Shown: positions 7,512 to 14,123 of the stretch, one piece after another
Layout: every line of letters starts with the position of its first letter
How positions within the stretch are numbered: position 1 is the first letter of the stretch
Origin: Elusimicrobiota bacterium
GTDB lineage: Bacteria > Elusimicrobiota > Elusimicrobia > UBA1565 > UBA9628
Direction of reading: 5' to 3'
Assembly (NCBI GenBank): GCA_028871595.1
Contig: JAGWMT010000060.1
Location: 1-14,219 of the forward strand
Length of the DNA stretch: 14,219 nt
Made by a program: the position numbers and the translations under genes
The notes under the pieces: model-generated
What the model saw: the letters and a program-made list of their open reading frames with translations, nothing else
Told to the model about the DNA's origin: nothing
Databases searched by the model: none

Positions 7512-8261
7512 ATGGAAATCACGCTGAAAGTCGACGTCCGCGCCGCGAAGGGCACTAAAAAGGAGCTCTCGTCGCTGCGCGCCGAGTCTCGCATCCCTGC
7601 CGTTATCTACGGAGGCGAGACCGGCCCCATCAATATCGCTCTGTCCGAGCGTGAATTCATGGACGCGCGCAAGAAGGGCGGCATCAACGCCATCCTGCGG
7701 CTGAAGCACCCGAAGGGCGAGGAGACCGTCATGGTGAAGGAGCTCCAGCGCCATCCGGTGACCGACCGCCCCGTGCACGCCGACTTCCAGCGCATCTCGC
7801 TGACGAAGAAGATCGACGCGCGCGTGCCGCTGATCGTCGTCGGCGTGGCCACGGGAGTCAAGGACTTCGGCGGCATGCTGGCGATCGACCTGCGCGAGCT
7901 GCGCATCAAGGCGCTGCCGACCGCGATCCCTCAGCACATCGACGTCGACGTCACGAAGCTGGGACTGCATGAGGCGCTGCACGTCGGCGACCTGTCCCTG
8001 CCCGAGGGCGTCGAGGTCGTGGACGACGCGAAGGCCGTCGTGGTGCACGTCACCATCGCCAAGGTGGAAGTCGTCGAGGAGCCGGTCGCCGGAGCGGTCG
8101 CCGCCGAAGGCGCCGCCGCCGCCGCCGAGCCCGAGTCGTCGAACACCAAGGGCAAGAAGGACGAGGACGGCAAGCTGGTCAAGGAGACGGCCAAGCCGGG
8201 AGCGCCCGCCGCGGGCGCGAAGGACGCCAAGGCCGCCCCCGCCAAGAAAGAAGGCAAGTAG
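7512..8261 (+). CDS. rplY: Large ribosomal subunit protein bL25 (long, Ctc/TL5-type)
   Basis: A 249-residue ribosomal protein that binds 5S rRNA. The N-terminal L25 domain (about residues 1-92) shows the usual R-x-x-x-G-K/T-x-x-x-x-x-L-R...I-P-A-V-I-Y-G-G pattern and ends with the HADF segment near residue 92. The C-terminal beta domain of the long Ctc/TL5 form follows (about 93-190; GVKDFGGMLAIDLRELRIKALPTAIPQHIDVDVT.L, then LHVGDL.LPEGV). The last 60 or so residues are a low-complexity tail of Ala, Glu, Lys and Pro, probably disordered. Long bL25 with such a tail is known in many bacteria, where the protein is also called general stress protein Ctc. A strong ribosome-binding site precedes it. 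pth follows in the same frame 12 nt after its TAG stop. Confidence 0.95.
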   Translation: MEITLKVDVRAAKGTKKELSSLRAESRIPAVIYGGETGPINIALSEREFMDARKKGGINAILRLKHPKGEETVMVKELQRHPVTDRPVHADFQRISLTKKIDARVPLIVVGVATGVKDFGGMLAIDLRELRIKALPTAIPQHIDVDVTKLGLHEALHVGDLSLPEGVEVVDDAKAVVVHVTIAKVEVVEEPVAGAVAAEGAAAAAEPESSNTKGKKDEDGKLVKETAKPGAPAAGAKDAKAAPAKKEGK

Positions 8262-8273
8262 AGTTATCCAGAA

Positions 8274-8834
8274 GTGGCGCTCCGGCTCGTCGTGGGTCTG
8301 GGCAATCCCGGCTCCGAATACGAGCGGACGCGCCACAACGTCGGATTCCGCCTCGTCGACCGCTTGGTCGGCGGGGCGGATCCTTTTTGGAAGGATTTCA
8401 AGGGGTTGGGCGTCGTGTCCAAATGGGGCGACGTGTGGGTGGCCAAGCCGATGACGTATATGAACGAATCGGGGCAATTCGCTCGGCAGTTTGCGGATTA
8501 CCACAACATCACGGCCTCCGAGTTGATCGTCGTCTACGACGAGATATCCCTTCCCTTGGGCCAATTGCGCATCCGCAAAAAGGGCTCGGCCGGCGGACAA
8601 AAGGGAATGAAGTCGATTCTCGCGCATTTCGGCACGGAAGAGGTTCCCCGGCTGCGTCTCGGCATCGGGCCTCAGCCGGAAAGAATGGACGCCGCCGATT
8701 TCGTTCTCAGCCGATTTAAATCCGGCGAGGAGGATGGATTGAATGCGTCCCTGGACCGTGCGACCGACGCGATCCGTACCGTGGCCGAGAACGGCATCGA
8801 CACAGCGATGAATCAATTCAACCCCGCGCCATGA
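8274..8834 (+). CDS. pth: Peptidyl-tRNA hydrolase
   Basis: A 186-residue Pth, which cleaves the ester bond of peptidyl-tRNAs that drop off ribosomes and recycles the tRNA. Seen in the sequence: V-G-L-G-N-P-G-S-E-Y-E-R-T-R-H-N-V-G-F (substrate Asn11 and catalytic His21), K-P-M-T-Y-M-N-E-S-G (Asn64) and V-Y-D-E-I-S-L-P-L-G (Asp89). One deviation is the segment usually G-G-H-N-G-(L/M)-K, where the Asn positions peptidyl-tRNA in E. coli. It reads G-G-Q-K-G-M-K here (Gln109, Lys110). The GTG at 8274 is the only start between the upstream in-frame stop and the conserved N-terminus. The 3' end overlaps the next gene by four bases (ATGA). Placement after rplY is the classical arrangement. Confidence 0.96.
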   Translation: MALRLVVGLGNPGSEYERTRHNVGFRLVDRLVGGADPFWKDFKGLGVVSKWGDVWVAKPMTYMNESGQFARQFADYHNITASELIVVYDEISLPLGQLRIRKKGSAGGQKGMKSILAHFGTEEVPRLRLGIGPQPERMDAADFVLSRFKSGEEDGLNASLDRATDAIRTVAENGIDTAMNQFNPAP

Positions 8835-9049
8835 CCCCGTACTTCAAGATCGGCGTCGGTTTGGGCAGCCTTCTTCTCGGTCTCGGCTACCTCTATCGTC
8901 CCGATCTGATCGAACGCATGAACGCGGTCCTGCGCGAGTACCTGCTCAACGACGCTTACATCGCGCTCGAGCGCCGCAAGTGGGGCTTCTTTTTCCTGCT
9001 GATCTCTTTCCTCTTTCTTTACATGGGATGGGCGGCGCTGCCTCGATGA
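8831..9049 (+). CDS. Small two-helix membrane protein of unknown function
   Basis: A 72-residue protein not recognised as any named family. There is a hydrophobic N-terminal helix at about residues 6-24 (IGVGLGSLLLGLGYLYRPDL). A charged, amphipathic middle follows at about 25-50 (ERMNAVLREYLLNDAYIALERRKW). A strongly hydrophobic second helix covers about 51-69 (FFFLLISFLFLYMGWAAL). It predicts a hairpin with the basic E-R-R-K-W turn next to the membrane. No signal cleavage site or catalytic motif is evident. Its start overlaps the pth stop (ATGA) and its stop overlaps the pmbA start (ATGA). The tight coupling on both sides argues that it is real and expressed. A role cannot be inferred from sequence alone. 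Confidence 0.75.
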   Translation: MTPYFKIGVGLGSLLLGLGYLYRPDLIERMNAVLREYLLNDAYIALERRKWGFFFLLISFLFLYMGWAALPR

Positions 9050-10392
9050 ACTCAGACCTGGACGCCCTGGCCGCCGAGGCCGTCGCCTGGATGAAGCGGC
9101 AGTCCGCTGAAACGCAGGCCGAGGTCTATGTAAGCCGCTCCCGGGACCGGGCGTTGGCGCGGCGCGACGGCGCGCGCGACGGCGTGGAAATCGCGGAATC
9201 GCTGGGAGCCGGCGTCCGGGTGATCCGCGACGGGCGGGTCGGCTTCGCGTCGGCGGGGGGCGCGGACCCCGAGACGCTGCGCGGGCTGTGGCGCCGGGCG
9301 GTGGAGGCCCTGCCGCACGCCGCGCCCGAAAAGGATCGTGCGCTGCCCGGCGCGTCGCGCGAAGCCGCCGACGCGGTCTTCGACGCGTCGTTGTGGGACG
9401 AGAGCCTGTTCACGCGTTCGTGGGAGGAGTTGGAGGCGGGGCTGGCGACGGCGGAAGTCGCCGCGTCCGGAAACGGCAAGACGCGTATCCTGCGTTCCGA
9501 GCTGGCCGAAGGCCGCGGCGAAGTGGTGATCGCGAACACGCTCGGCGTTCTGTCGCGGGAGCGAGGCGGCTCGGCGTCGGTGTCGGTTTCGTCGGCCGCG
9601 GAGGACAAGGGCGAGACGCAGGTCGGCGACGGCTATCGCGGCGCCCGCCGCTTCGACGCGCTCGATCCCGTCGCCGCCGGCGCCGAGGCCGCGCGCCGGG
9701 CCTTGGCCGGAGTGGGCGCGCGCCGCACGCGCGCGGGGCGTCGCGCGGCGATTTTCGAGCCGTGGGTGGCCGTCGAGTTCCTGGAAGTCCTGGCCGATCT
9801 GCTCTCCGCTGAGGAGGTCCAGGGCGGGCGTTCGCTGCTGGAGGGCCGGCGGGGCTCCGCGGTCGCCTCGCCGCTGGTGACCTTGCGCGACGATCCTCGC
9901 CGTTTGGGCGGTCCGGCCAGCGCGCGCTTCGACGATGAGGGCGTGCCGACGCGCGACAAGGCGCTGATCGAGCGCGGCGTGCTGCGCGAGCTCCTGCATG
10001 ATTCGGCGACCGCCGCGCGCGAGGGCGTGGAGTCCAATGGGTGCGGCTACCGCGGGGATTGGAGCGGAACGCCAGGTCCCGGCCCGTCGAACCTGTTCCT
10101 CGCGCCGGGTGCTTCGACGCGCGACTCCTTGATCTCCGGCACGAAGGACGGCCTCCTGATCCTGGAAGTGCTGGGCACGCACATGATGGATCCCGTCTCC
10201 GGGGAATTCTCGGTCGGCGTCTCCGGTCTGGAAGTCTCGAGCGGAACCGTCGGGCGCCCGTTCAAGGGCGCCATGCTGGCCGGCAACCTTCTGGAGATGC
10301 TCTCCCGCGTGGACGCCGTCGCCGACGACCTGATCTTCCACGGCTCCTTCGGCGCGCCCACCTTCCGCGTCTCCGCCCTCGACGTCGCCTAG
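9046..10392 (+). CDS. pmbA: TldD/PmbA family protein, TldE (PmbA) type
   Basis: A 448-residue protein, matching the 450-residue PmbA of E. coli. TldD and TldE form a heterodimeric metalloprotease that processes modified peptides such as microcin B17 and degrades unfolded peptides. The catalytic HExxxH zinc motif resides in TldD and is absent here, so this is the TldE-type subunit. The N-terminal half has the S-x-G-x-G-V-R-V pattern (L-G-A-G-V-R-V-I, about residues 47-54). The C-terminal half shows T-L-R-D-D-P-R, the F-D-D-E-G-V-P-T-R segment, G-V-L-R-E-L-L-H-D, a V-L-G-T-H-M-M-D-P-V-S-G-E-F-S-V-G-V-S-G block, and a terminal AGNLLEML plus D-D-L-I-F-H-G stretch. These are all diagnostic for PmbA. 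No tldD is visible in the window. The ATG at 9046 overlaps the stop of the small membrane protein. The gene ends facing the PilZ gene. Confidence 0.92.
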   Translation: MNSDLDALAAEAVAWMKRQSAETQAEVYVSRSRDRALARRDGARDGVEIAESLGAGVRVIRDGRVGFASAGGADPETLRGLWRRAVEALPHAAPEKDRALPGASREAADAVFDASLWDESLFTRSWEELEAGLATAEVAASGNGKTRILRSELAEGRGEVVIANTLGVLSRERGGSASVSVSSAAEDKGETQVGDGYRGARRFDALDPVAAGAEAARRALAGVGARRTRAGRRAAIFEPWVAVEFLEVLADLLSAEEVQGGRSLLEGRRGSAVASPLVTLRDDPRRLGGPASARFDDEGVPTRDKALIERGVLRELLHDSATAAREGVESNGCGYRGDWSGTPGPGPSNLFLAPGASTRDSLISGTKDGLLILEVLGTHMMDPVSGEFSVGVSGLEVSSGTVGRPFKGAMLAGNLLEMLSRVDAVADDLIFHGSFGAPTFRVSALDVA

Positions 10393-10407
10393 AGGGTCAT
10401 CGACGAG

Positions 10408-10441
10408 GGGGTCAGGCTTTAACTTGTTAAAGCCTGACCCC
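10408..10441. repeat. Perfect 15-bp inverted repeat between convergent genes
   Basis: Bases 10408-10422 (GGGGTCAGGCTTTAA) are the exact reverse complement of 10427-10441, with a 4-nt CTTG loop. A G-T pair (10407/10442) extends the stem. It lies 15 bases after the pmbA stop and its last base is the first base of the complement of the PilZ stop codon, so it is placed as a bidirectional terminator would be. It lacks a proper T tract on either side (TATTT follows on the plus strand). The GGGGTCAGGC...GCCTGACCCC ends look more like a dispersed REP-type palindrome. That origin is inference. Confidence 0.85.
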
Positions 10442-10839
10442 TATTTCCAGTAGTCGCGCATGGCGCGGTCGAAGGGGGACTCGTGCACCGGGGGGGAGCG
10501 GCGGGCTTGCTCGACGCAGCGGAGAAGCTGACGCTCCTGGTCAACGCTGGGATTGAACGTGAGCCCGTAGTGGCGGGCCTTGGGCATTTCCGGTGCGTTG
10601 CGCGGACCGACACGGGCGACGCGGCAGGGAATCTCCAGAAGGCCGTCGGGGGACTCGAACTTCAGGCGGTACGAGGTGGCGGGCTTGAGATCCTGCTCGG
10701 TACGCAGGAACGCGCCGGCCAGGCTGATGTCCAGCAGGATCCCGTTGCCCAGACGGTACCCGGAGGCGGCTCCTTGGTAGATCTCCACGGGGAGTTCGCA
10801 CGGATAGCGTGCGTGCGCGCGGCGGATCAGGTCGGACAT
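10441..10839 (-). CDS. PilZ-domain protein, probable c-di-GMP receptor
   Basis: A 132-residue stand-alone PilZ domain. The c-di-GMP-binding residues are complete: an N-terminal R-x-x-x-R motif (Arg7 and Arg11 within RRAHARYP) and D-x-S-x-x-G (Asp37, Ser39, Gly42 in DISLAGAFL). The usual beta strands follow (TSYRLKFE, LEIPCRVARV), then HYGLTFN and a C-terminal helix. PilZ proteins change conformation on binding cyclic di-GMP and control motility, polysaccharide export or transcription through a partner. No enzymatic or DNA-binding domain is attached, so the output is unknown. It lies 46 bp after the second ABC permease on the same strand and may be the last gene of the def-ABC unit. That gap holds a possible minus-strand TATGAT (10849-10854) but no clear -35. 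Its stop codon abuts the 10408-10441 hairpin. Confidence 0.92.
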   Translation of the reverse strand: MSDLIRRAHARYPCELPVEIYQGAASGYRLGNGILLDISLAGAFLRTEQDLKPATSYRLKFESPDGLLEIPCRVARVGPRNAPEMPKARHYGLTFNPSVDQERQLLRCVEQARRSPPVHESPFDRAMRDYWK

Positions 10840-10885
10840 GGATCAATCATAGCGCGAGCGGATTTCATCCGTATTTCCGGAGCGT

Positions 10886-11677
10886 TCAGCTGGACGAGGA
10901 TGTGTACCGCGCGACCGACGCCTTCCAGTACAATGCCGACGAGGCCAATGCGACGCCGGTCAGCGCGAAGGCGTACCCCGCCCAGGCCGGCGTCAGGAGG
11001 CCGAGCAGGGCCTTCGCCGGAAACGAGGTCATGACCGCGATCGGCACGCCGAAGGTCAGGGCCCAGCGCACCGGTTGAGCGTACACGTCCACGGGGAATT
11101 TGCCCATGAACATGACGTCGCGGTAAATCCAAATGGCGTTCTCCAGTTCTTGGGTGCGAACCGTGAGGCCGGCCACGAAGACGTGGACGGAGTAGGTGAG
11201 CGCGACGCCGTTGGCGGTCAAGGCCGCGTAGGCGGCGTAGCGCTCCCAGCCCATATGGGGGAGTCGGGCGAAGGTGACGCCGATCATGACTAGGACGGGG
11301 AACAAGGTGATGATGTCCAGGAAGTCCACGCTGGAGAAGACGATCCGGAACAAGGGCGAGCAGGGCTGGACCAGGTAGAAGTCGAAGTCTCCTTCGCTGA
11401 CCGTGCGGCGCGCGCCGTACACGCCGCGAAAAAAAATCTGGGCGACCATGTCCACGACGTTGTAGGTCAGGAAGAACAGGGCGGTTTCGGTCAGGTTGTA
11501 GCCGGCGACGGTGTCCACGTGGTTGAAGATGGCGACCACGAAGGCGAAGAAGAACACCAGGCGGATCATTTTCCCGATCAGGAACCCGAAGGAGCCCAGG
11601 CGATAGGTGAGCTGCGCCTGCATGGCCATGGAGGCGGTGCGGGTCCAAATGACGAAGTACTTGCGGGCGAGCGTCAT
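10886..11677 (-). CDS. ABC-2-type exporter permease subunit (second permease)
   Basis: A 263-residue integral membrane protein with about six hydrophobic helices. Key stretches are FGFLIGKMIRLVFFFAFVVA, the charged GDFDFYLVQPCSPLF loop, and IITLFPVLVMIGV. The FPVDVYAQPVR...FGVPIAVMTSFPAKALLG C-terminal pattern follows, characteristic of the DUF990/ABC2_membrane_6-like permeases that occur in pairs with a dedicated ATPase. A longer reading frame exists upstream to 11752, but the ATG at 11677 fits. It overlaps the stop of the first permease (ATGA) and gives the normal permease N-terminus (KYFVIWTRTAS...). It presumably dimerises with the first permease and is powered by the ATPase of 12465-13442. 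The substrate is unknown. Relatives include a cyanobacterial exporter linked to viologen resistance. Confidence 0.88.
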   Translation of the reverse strand: MTLARKYFVIWTRTASMAMQAQLTYRLGSFGFLIGKMIRLVFFFAFVVAIFNHVDTVAGYNLTETALFFLTYNVVDMVAQIFFRGVYGARRTVSEGDFDFYLVQPCSPLFRIVFSSVDFLDIITLFPVLVMIGVTFARLPHMGWERYAAYAALTANGVALTYSVHVFVAGLTVRTQELENAIWIYRDVMFMGKFPVDVYAQPVRWALTFGVPIAVMTSFPAKALLGLLTPAWAGYAFALTGVALASSALYWKASVARYTSSSS

Positions 11678-12468
11678 CCGCCCTCCGCGGCATAGGAATT
11701 CACGCCTGCGCGCCAGACGGCCGAGGCCGCGGCCATGAAGACGGCCAGCCACGCCGCTTCGATGCCGAGCAGGCGCAGGCCTTCGGTCAGGGAGACCTTC
11801 TCGAGGAAGACGCGCGCCGGGAAATAGACCATGTAGGGGAAAGGCGTGGCGGATAGGACGCGCCGCAGCCCCTCGGGTAGGACGTCGAGCGGAAAAAAGG
11901 CGCCGGCGGCGAAAGAAAGAAAAAGCTCGAAGCAGAAAAGAGGGCCGCCGGATTCGGAAGTCCAGAAGGCGAGAGAGCTGACGATGAATTCCATCAAGAA
12001 AAACAGAAGCGAGGCCAAGACGGCGGACGCCAGGAAGATGACCCAGGTGGCGGGGTCGCGCGGGAGAAACAATCCGCCGCGGGCCAGGGCGGCCAGAAGG
12101 GCCACCTCGAAGAATGCGGAGACGACGTGGATGCTCTTCTGGGCCATGTCCAGCGACAGGGCGTAGCCGGCGTAGCTGATGGGGCGGACCAGATAGGAGG
12201 ATATCTTGCCGGACGAGATCTCGCCCACCAACTGCCAGCCGCGTCCGGTGAAGACGAAGGAGCGCAGGATGTTGATGACCAGCACGTAGGTCAGCATCTC
12301 CGGGCGCGTGTATCCCAGGAAGCTGGGCTTGTTTCCCAGGAGGGCGACCCAGAACGAGTAAAGGCTCAGGATGACGGCGAAACCGCCGATGCGGTCCATG
12401 ATCAAGGTGGACCGGCGCTGCAAGGTCTCCTGGAGGGAGATGGCGTAAGCCGTGAGATATTTCTTCAC
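11674..12468 (-). CDS. ABC-2-type exporter permease subunit (first permease)
   Basis: A 264-residue protein with about six membrane helices (IGGFAVILSLYSFWVALL, LTYVLVINILRSFVF, VVSAFFEVALLAALA, VIFLASAVLASLLFFLMEFIV, LFCFELFLSFAAGAFF, and a C-terminal WLAVFMAAASAVW). The N-terminal cytosolic MKKYLTAYAISLQETLQRRS and the loop EISSGKISSYLVRPISYAGY match the same permease family as its neighbour (family pattern G-x-I-x-x-x-L-x-x-P). The two permeases are distinct paralogues and likely form a heterodimeric channel. It starts at a GTG that overlaps the ATPase stop as GTGA. Its own stop overlaps the next permease start, so subunit stoichiometry is probably set by translational coupling. Fusion of any other domain is not seen. 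Confidence 0.88.
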   Translation of the reverse strand: MKKYLTAYAISLQETLQRRSTLIMDRIGGFAVILSLYSFWVALLGNKPSFLGYTRPEMLTYVLVINILRSFVFTGRGWQLVGEISSGKISSYLVRPISYAGYALSLDMAQKSIHVVSAFFEVALLAALARGGLFLPRDPATWVIFLASAVLASLLFFLMEFIVSSLAFWTSESGGPLFCFELFLSFAAGAFFPLDVLPEGLRRVLSATPFPYMVYFPARVFLEKVSLTEGLRLLGIEAAWLAVFMAAASAVWRAGVNSYAAEGG

Positions 12469-13442
12469 GAGTGGGAGAACAAGCGCCGGACGATGTCGTC
12501 GATGTCCACTTCCTCGACGTCCAGGTCCAGGACGGGATAGGAGGCCAGCAGCGCGCCGGCGCTGGCGGCGATGCGGTCGCGGGGGACTTCCAGGACGGCG
12601 ACGTTCTCCACCACGCTGATCACGGTGCCGAGGTTCTTCAGGTCCACGGCGTCCACCGGCGTCTTAAAGCGGGCGCGGATGATCTTATGGTCCGCGTAGC
12701 GCTCGACCAAGCGGTCCAGCGGGCCGTCGTACAAAAGGACGCCGCGCTCGATGACGATGACGCGCTTGCACAGCTCCGTCACGTCGGTCATGTTGTGGCT
12801 GGTGAGCATGATCGTCGCGCTGTATTTCTTGTTGTAGGCCTTCACGAACTCGCGCACCTTCTTCTGCATGATGACGTCCAGGCCGATGGTGGGCTCGTCC
12901 AGAAGCAGAAGACGGGGCTGATGGAGGAGCGCGGCGGCCATCTCGGCGCGCATGCGTTGTCCCAGGGATAATTTCTTGACCGGGACCGAGAGATGTTCGC
13001 CGAGCTCCAGCAAATCGACCAGTTCGTCCAGGTTCCGCCGGAAGTCGGCCTCGGGTATGCCGTAAATGGCCTGGTTGAGCCGGAACGTCTCGAACGCGGG
13101 CAGCTCCCACCATAACTGCGTCCGCTGGCCCATGACGAGGGATATTTTTTTCTGAAATTCGGTTTCGCGCTTCCAGGGAACATGGCCCAACGCGACGGCC
13201 TCGCCCGACGTGGGGGTGAGCAGGCCGGAGAGCATCTTCAGCGTCGTGGTCTTGCCGGCGCCGTTGGCGCCCAGGAAGCCGACCAGCTCGCCTTCATCGA
13301 TCTTGAACGTGACGCCGTCCACCGCGCGCGTGTCCTTATATTTGCGGTCGAACAGGGCTTTGACGCCGCCCCACAGGCCGGGCTCCTTGACGGGAGACCG
13401 GTAATCCTTGGTGAGGCCTTTCGTTTCGAGAGCGACGGGCAA
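12465..13442 (-). CDS. ABC transporter ATP-binding subunit (partner of the two ABC-2 permeases)
   Basis: A 325-residue nucleotide-binding subunit. The Walker A motif is G-A-N-G-A-G-K-T-T (residues 58-66). The Q-loop region is MGQRTQLWW (about 104-112). The signature is a variant L-S-L-G-Q (158-162), Walker B is L-L-L-L-D-E-P-T-I-G-L-D (178-189), and the switch His is H216. The insertion before Walker A (SPVKEPGLWGGVKALFDRKYK, with a W..VK.LF.R.Y pattern) and the QRTQLWW segment are typical of the ATPase that pairs with DUF990-type permeases. After about 245 an extra regulatory domain follows (HKIIRARF...DLDVEEVDIDDIVRRLF). It starts at TTG (13442-13440), three bases after the def stop. No ATG or GTG gives the N-terminal strand VALETKGLTKDY. 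Confidence 0.94.
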   Translation of the reverse strand: MPVALETKGLTKDYRSPVKEPGLWGGVKALFDRKYKDTRAVDGVTFKIDEGELVGFLGANGAGKTTTLKMLSGLLTPTSGEAVALGHVPWKRETEFQKKISLVMGQRTQLWWELPAFETFRLNQAIYGIPEADFRRNLDELVDLLELGEHLSVPVKKLSLGQRMRAEMAAALLHQPRLLLLDEPTIGLDVIMQKKVREFVKAYNKKYSATIMLTSHNMTDVTELCKRVIVIERGVLLYDGPLDRLVERYADHKIIRARFKTPVDAVDLKNLGTVISVVENVAVLEVPRDRIAASAGALLASYPVLDLDVEEVDIDDIVRRLFSHS

Positions 13443-13444
13443 GG

Positions 13445-13978
13445 TCAGCCGTGCCGGCCCATCTCGCCGAGATAACTCAGCGTCTTGAGGCCCTGCATGC
13501 GGTCCAGGTACACCAGGCCGTTGAGGTGATCGGTCTCGTGCTGGACCACGCGCGCCGGGAAGCCTTCGTATATCCGCTTAAAGGGCTTGCCGTCCAGGCC
13601 ATGGCCGGTGAGTTCCAGCCTCTTATGACGGCGCACCATGCCGCGCAGGTCGGGAACGGACAGGCAGCCTTCCCAGTCCTCCTCGACCTCGTCGCCGATG
13701 GGCGTGATCACGGGATTGAACACCACGGTCAGCTCGAGGCCTTCGGGGTGGCGCTTGGTGCCCTTGGGCAGGCCCATCAGATAGACGGCCAGGTCCTCGC
13801 CGACCTGGTTGCCGGCGATGCCCACGCCGTCGTACTCCTCCATGGTGACCGCCATTTCGCGGACCAGGCGCTGGACGTCGGCCGAGCGGATCTCGTCGGC
13901 CTTGAGACGCCGCGTGACCTTGCGCAGGACGGGATGACCCAACTGGGTGACCTTTCTGATGCCGATGCTGACGATCAT
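13445..13978 (-). CDS. def: Peptide deformylase
   Basis: A 177-residue iron/zinc enzyme removing the N-formyl group from nascent proteins. All three family motifs are visible. Motif 1 is G-V-G-I-A-G-N-Q-V-G (usually GxGxAAxQ; G-N replaces A-P/A-x here). Motif 2 is E-G-C-L-S-V-P with the metal-binding Cys, and motif 3 is V-Q-H-E-T-D-H-L-N-G with the two metal His and catalytic Glu. Upstream codons are in frame to 14014, but the ATG at 13978 gives the standard N-terminus ahead of V-T-Q-L-G-H-P-V-L-R. The frame ends RHG. The ABC ATPase starts three bases downstream, so def is probably the first gene of a def-ABC-PilZ unit. Classical bacterial def sits next to fmt; that pairing is absent here. 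Confidence 0.95.
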   Translation of the reverse strand: MIVSIGIRKVTQLGHPVLRKVTRRLKADEIRSADVQRLVREMAVTMEEYDGVGIAGNQVGEDLAVYLMGLPKGTKRHPEGLELTVVFNPVITPIGDEVEEDWEGCLSVPDLRGMVRRHKRLELTGHGLDGKPFKRIYEGFPARVVQHETDHLNGLVYLDRMQGLKTLSYLGEMGRHG

Positions 13979-14123
13979 GATTTCATTTTGCCATAAACGG
14001 CCAGGGGCCGTCACGGGTCGAAGTTATTCGCGTTATCCACAATTAAACTGTCCCCGGGGACAGTTCAACCGTTGGCGCCACCTGGGTATGCACATGACGC
14101 CAGCGGATTCATAAGATGGCCTG
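13979..14123. other. Non-coding gap between def and the transposase
   Basis: No gene is seen in these 145 bases, which separate the divergent def (minus) and transposase (plus) frames. They hold a small hairpin at 13997-14011 (ACGGCC, AGG loop, GGCCGT) that would sit in the def 5' leader, and the 20-bp palindrome at 14046-14065. The minus-strand leader reads GTTTATGGCAAAATGAAATC just before the def ATG. I see no strong Shine-Dalgarno there. A promoter for def must lie here or in the flanking mobile sequence; I cannot point to -35/-10 boxes with confidence. Confidence 0.6.
14046..14065. repeat. Perfect 20-bp palindrome, possible element end
   Basis: AACTGTCCCC at 14046-14055 is the exact reverse complement of GGGGACAGTT at 14056-14065, with no loop. 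After a mismatch at 14045/14066 two further pairs match (TT at 14043-14044, AA at 14067-14068). It stands 58 bases before the transposase start in the non-coding gap. A centre-symmetric GGGGACAGTT can be read as the left terminal repeat of the insertion element abutting a mirror copy, or as a REP-type element. Without the right end of the element this cannot be decided. Confidence 0.8.

Noticed and set aside
8259..8276. rplY and pth in the same frame separated only by a TAG and four codons, suggesting a read-through bL25-Pth fusion
   Set aside because: Nothing in the context around the TAG suggests programmed read-through. A same-frame neighbour occurs one time in three by chance.
7470..8816. 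A 448-codon minus-strand frame opposite rplY and pth
   Set aside because: Low-complexity sequence (L, G, D, R, H) with no motif. The plus-strand genes are unambiguous.
9052..10341. A 429-codon minus-strand frame opposite pmbA
   Set aside because: It is a shadow of pmbA with no recognisable domain or ribosome-binding context.
10483..11034. A plus-strand frame across the PilZ gene
   Set aside because: It has no domain, and the minus-strand PilZ frame has all the c-di-GMP-binding residues.
10827..11693. A 288-codon minus-strand frame overlapping the second permease in another frame
   Set aside because: Its translation is rich in Arg, His and Pro, not hydrophobic. The true permease frame gives clear membrane helices.
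13997..14011. Short hairpin in the def leader (ACGGCC/GGCCGT) as a possible terminator or riboswitch
   Set aside because: The 6-bp stem has no T tract and no wider conserved fold, so it is too weak to call a regulatory element.
14116..14118. ATG just before the transposase as its start
   Set aside because: It is in a different frame from the IS1595-like peptide. The matching frame begins at GTG 14124 (or CTG 14121).
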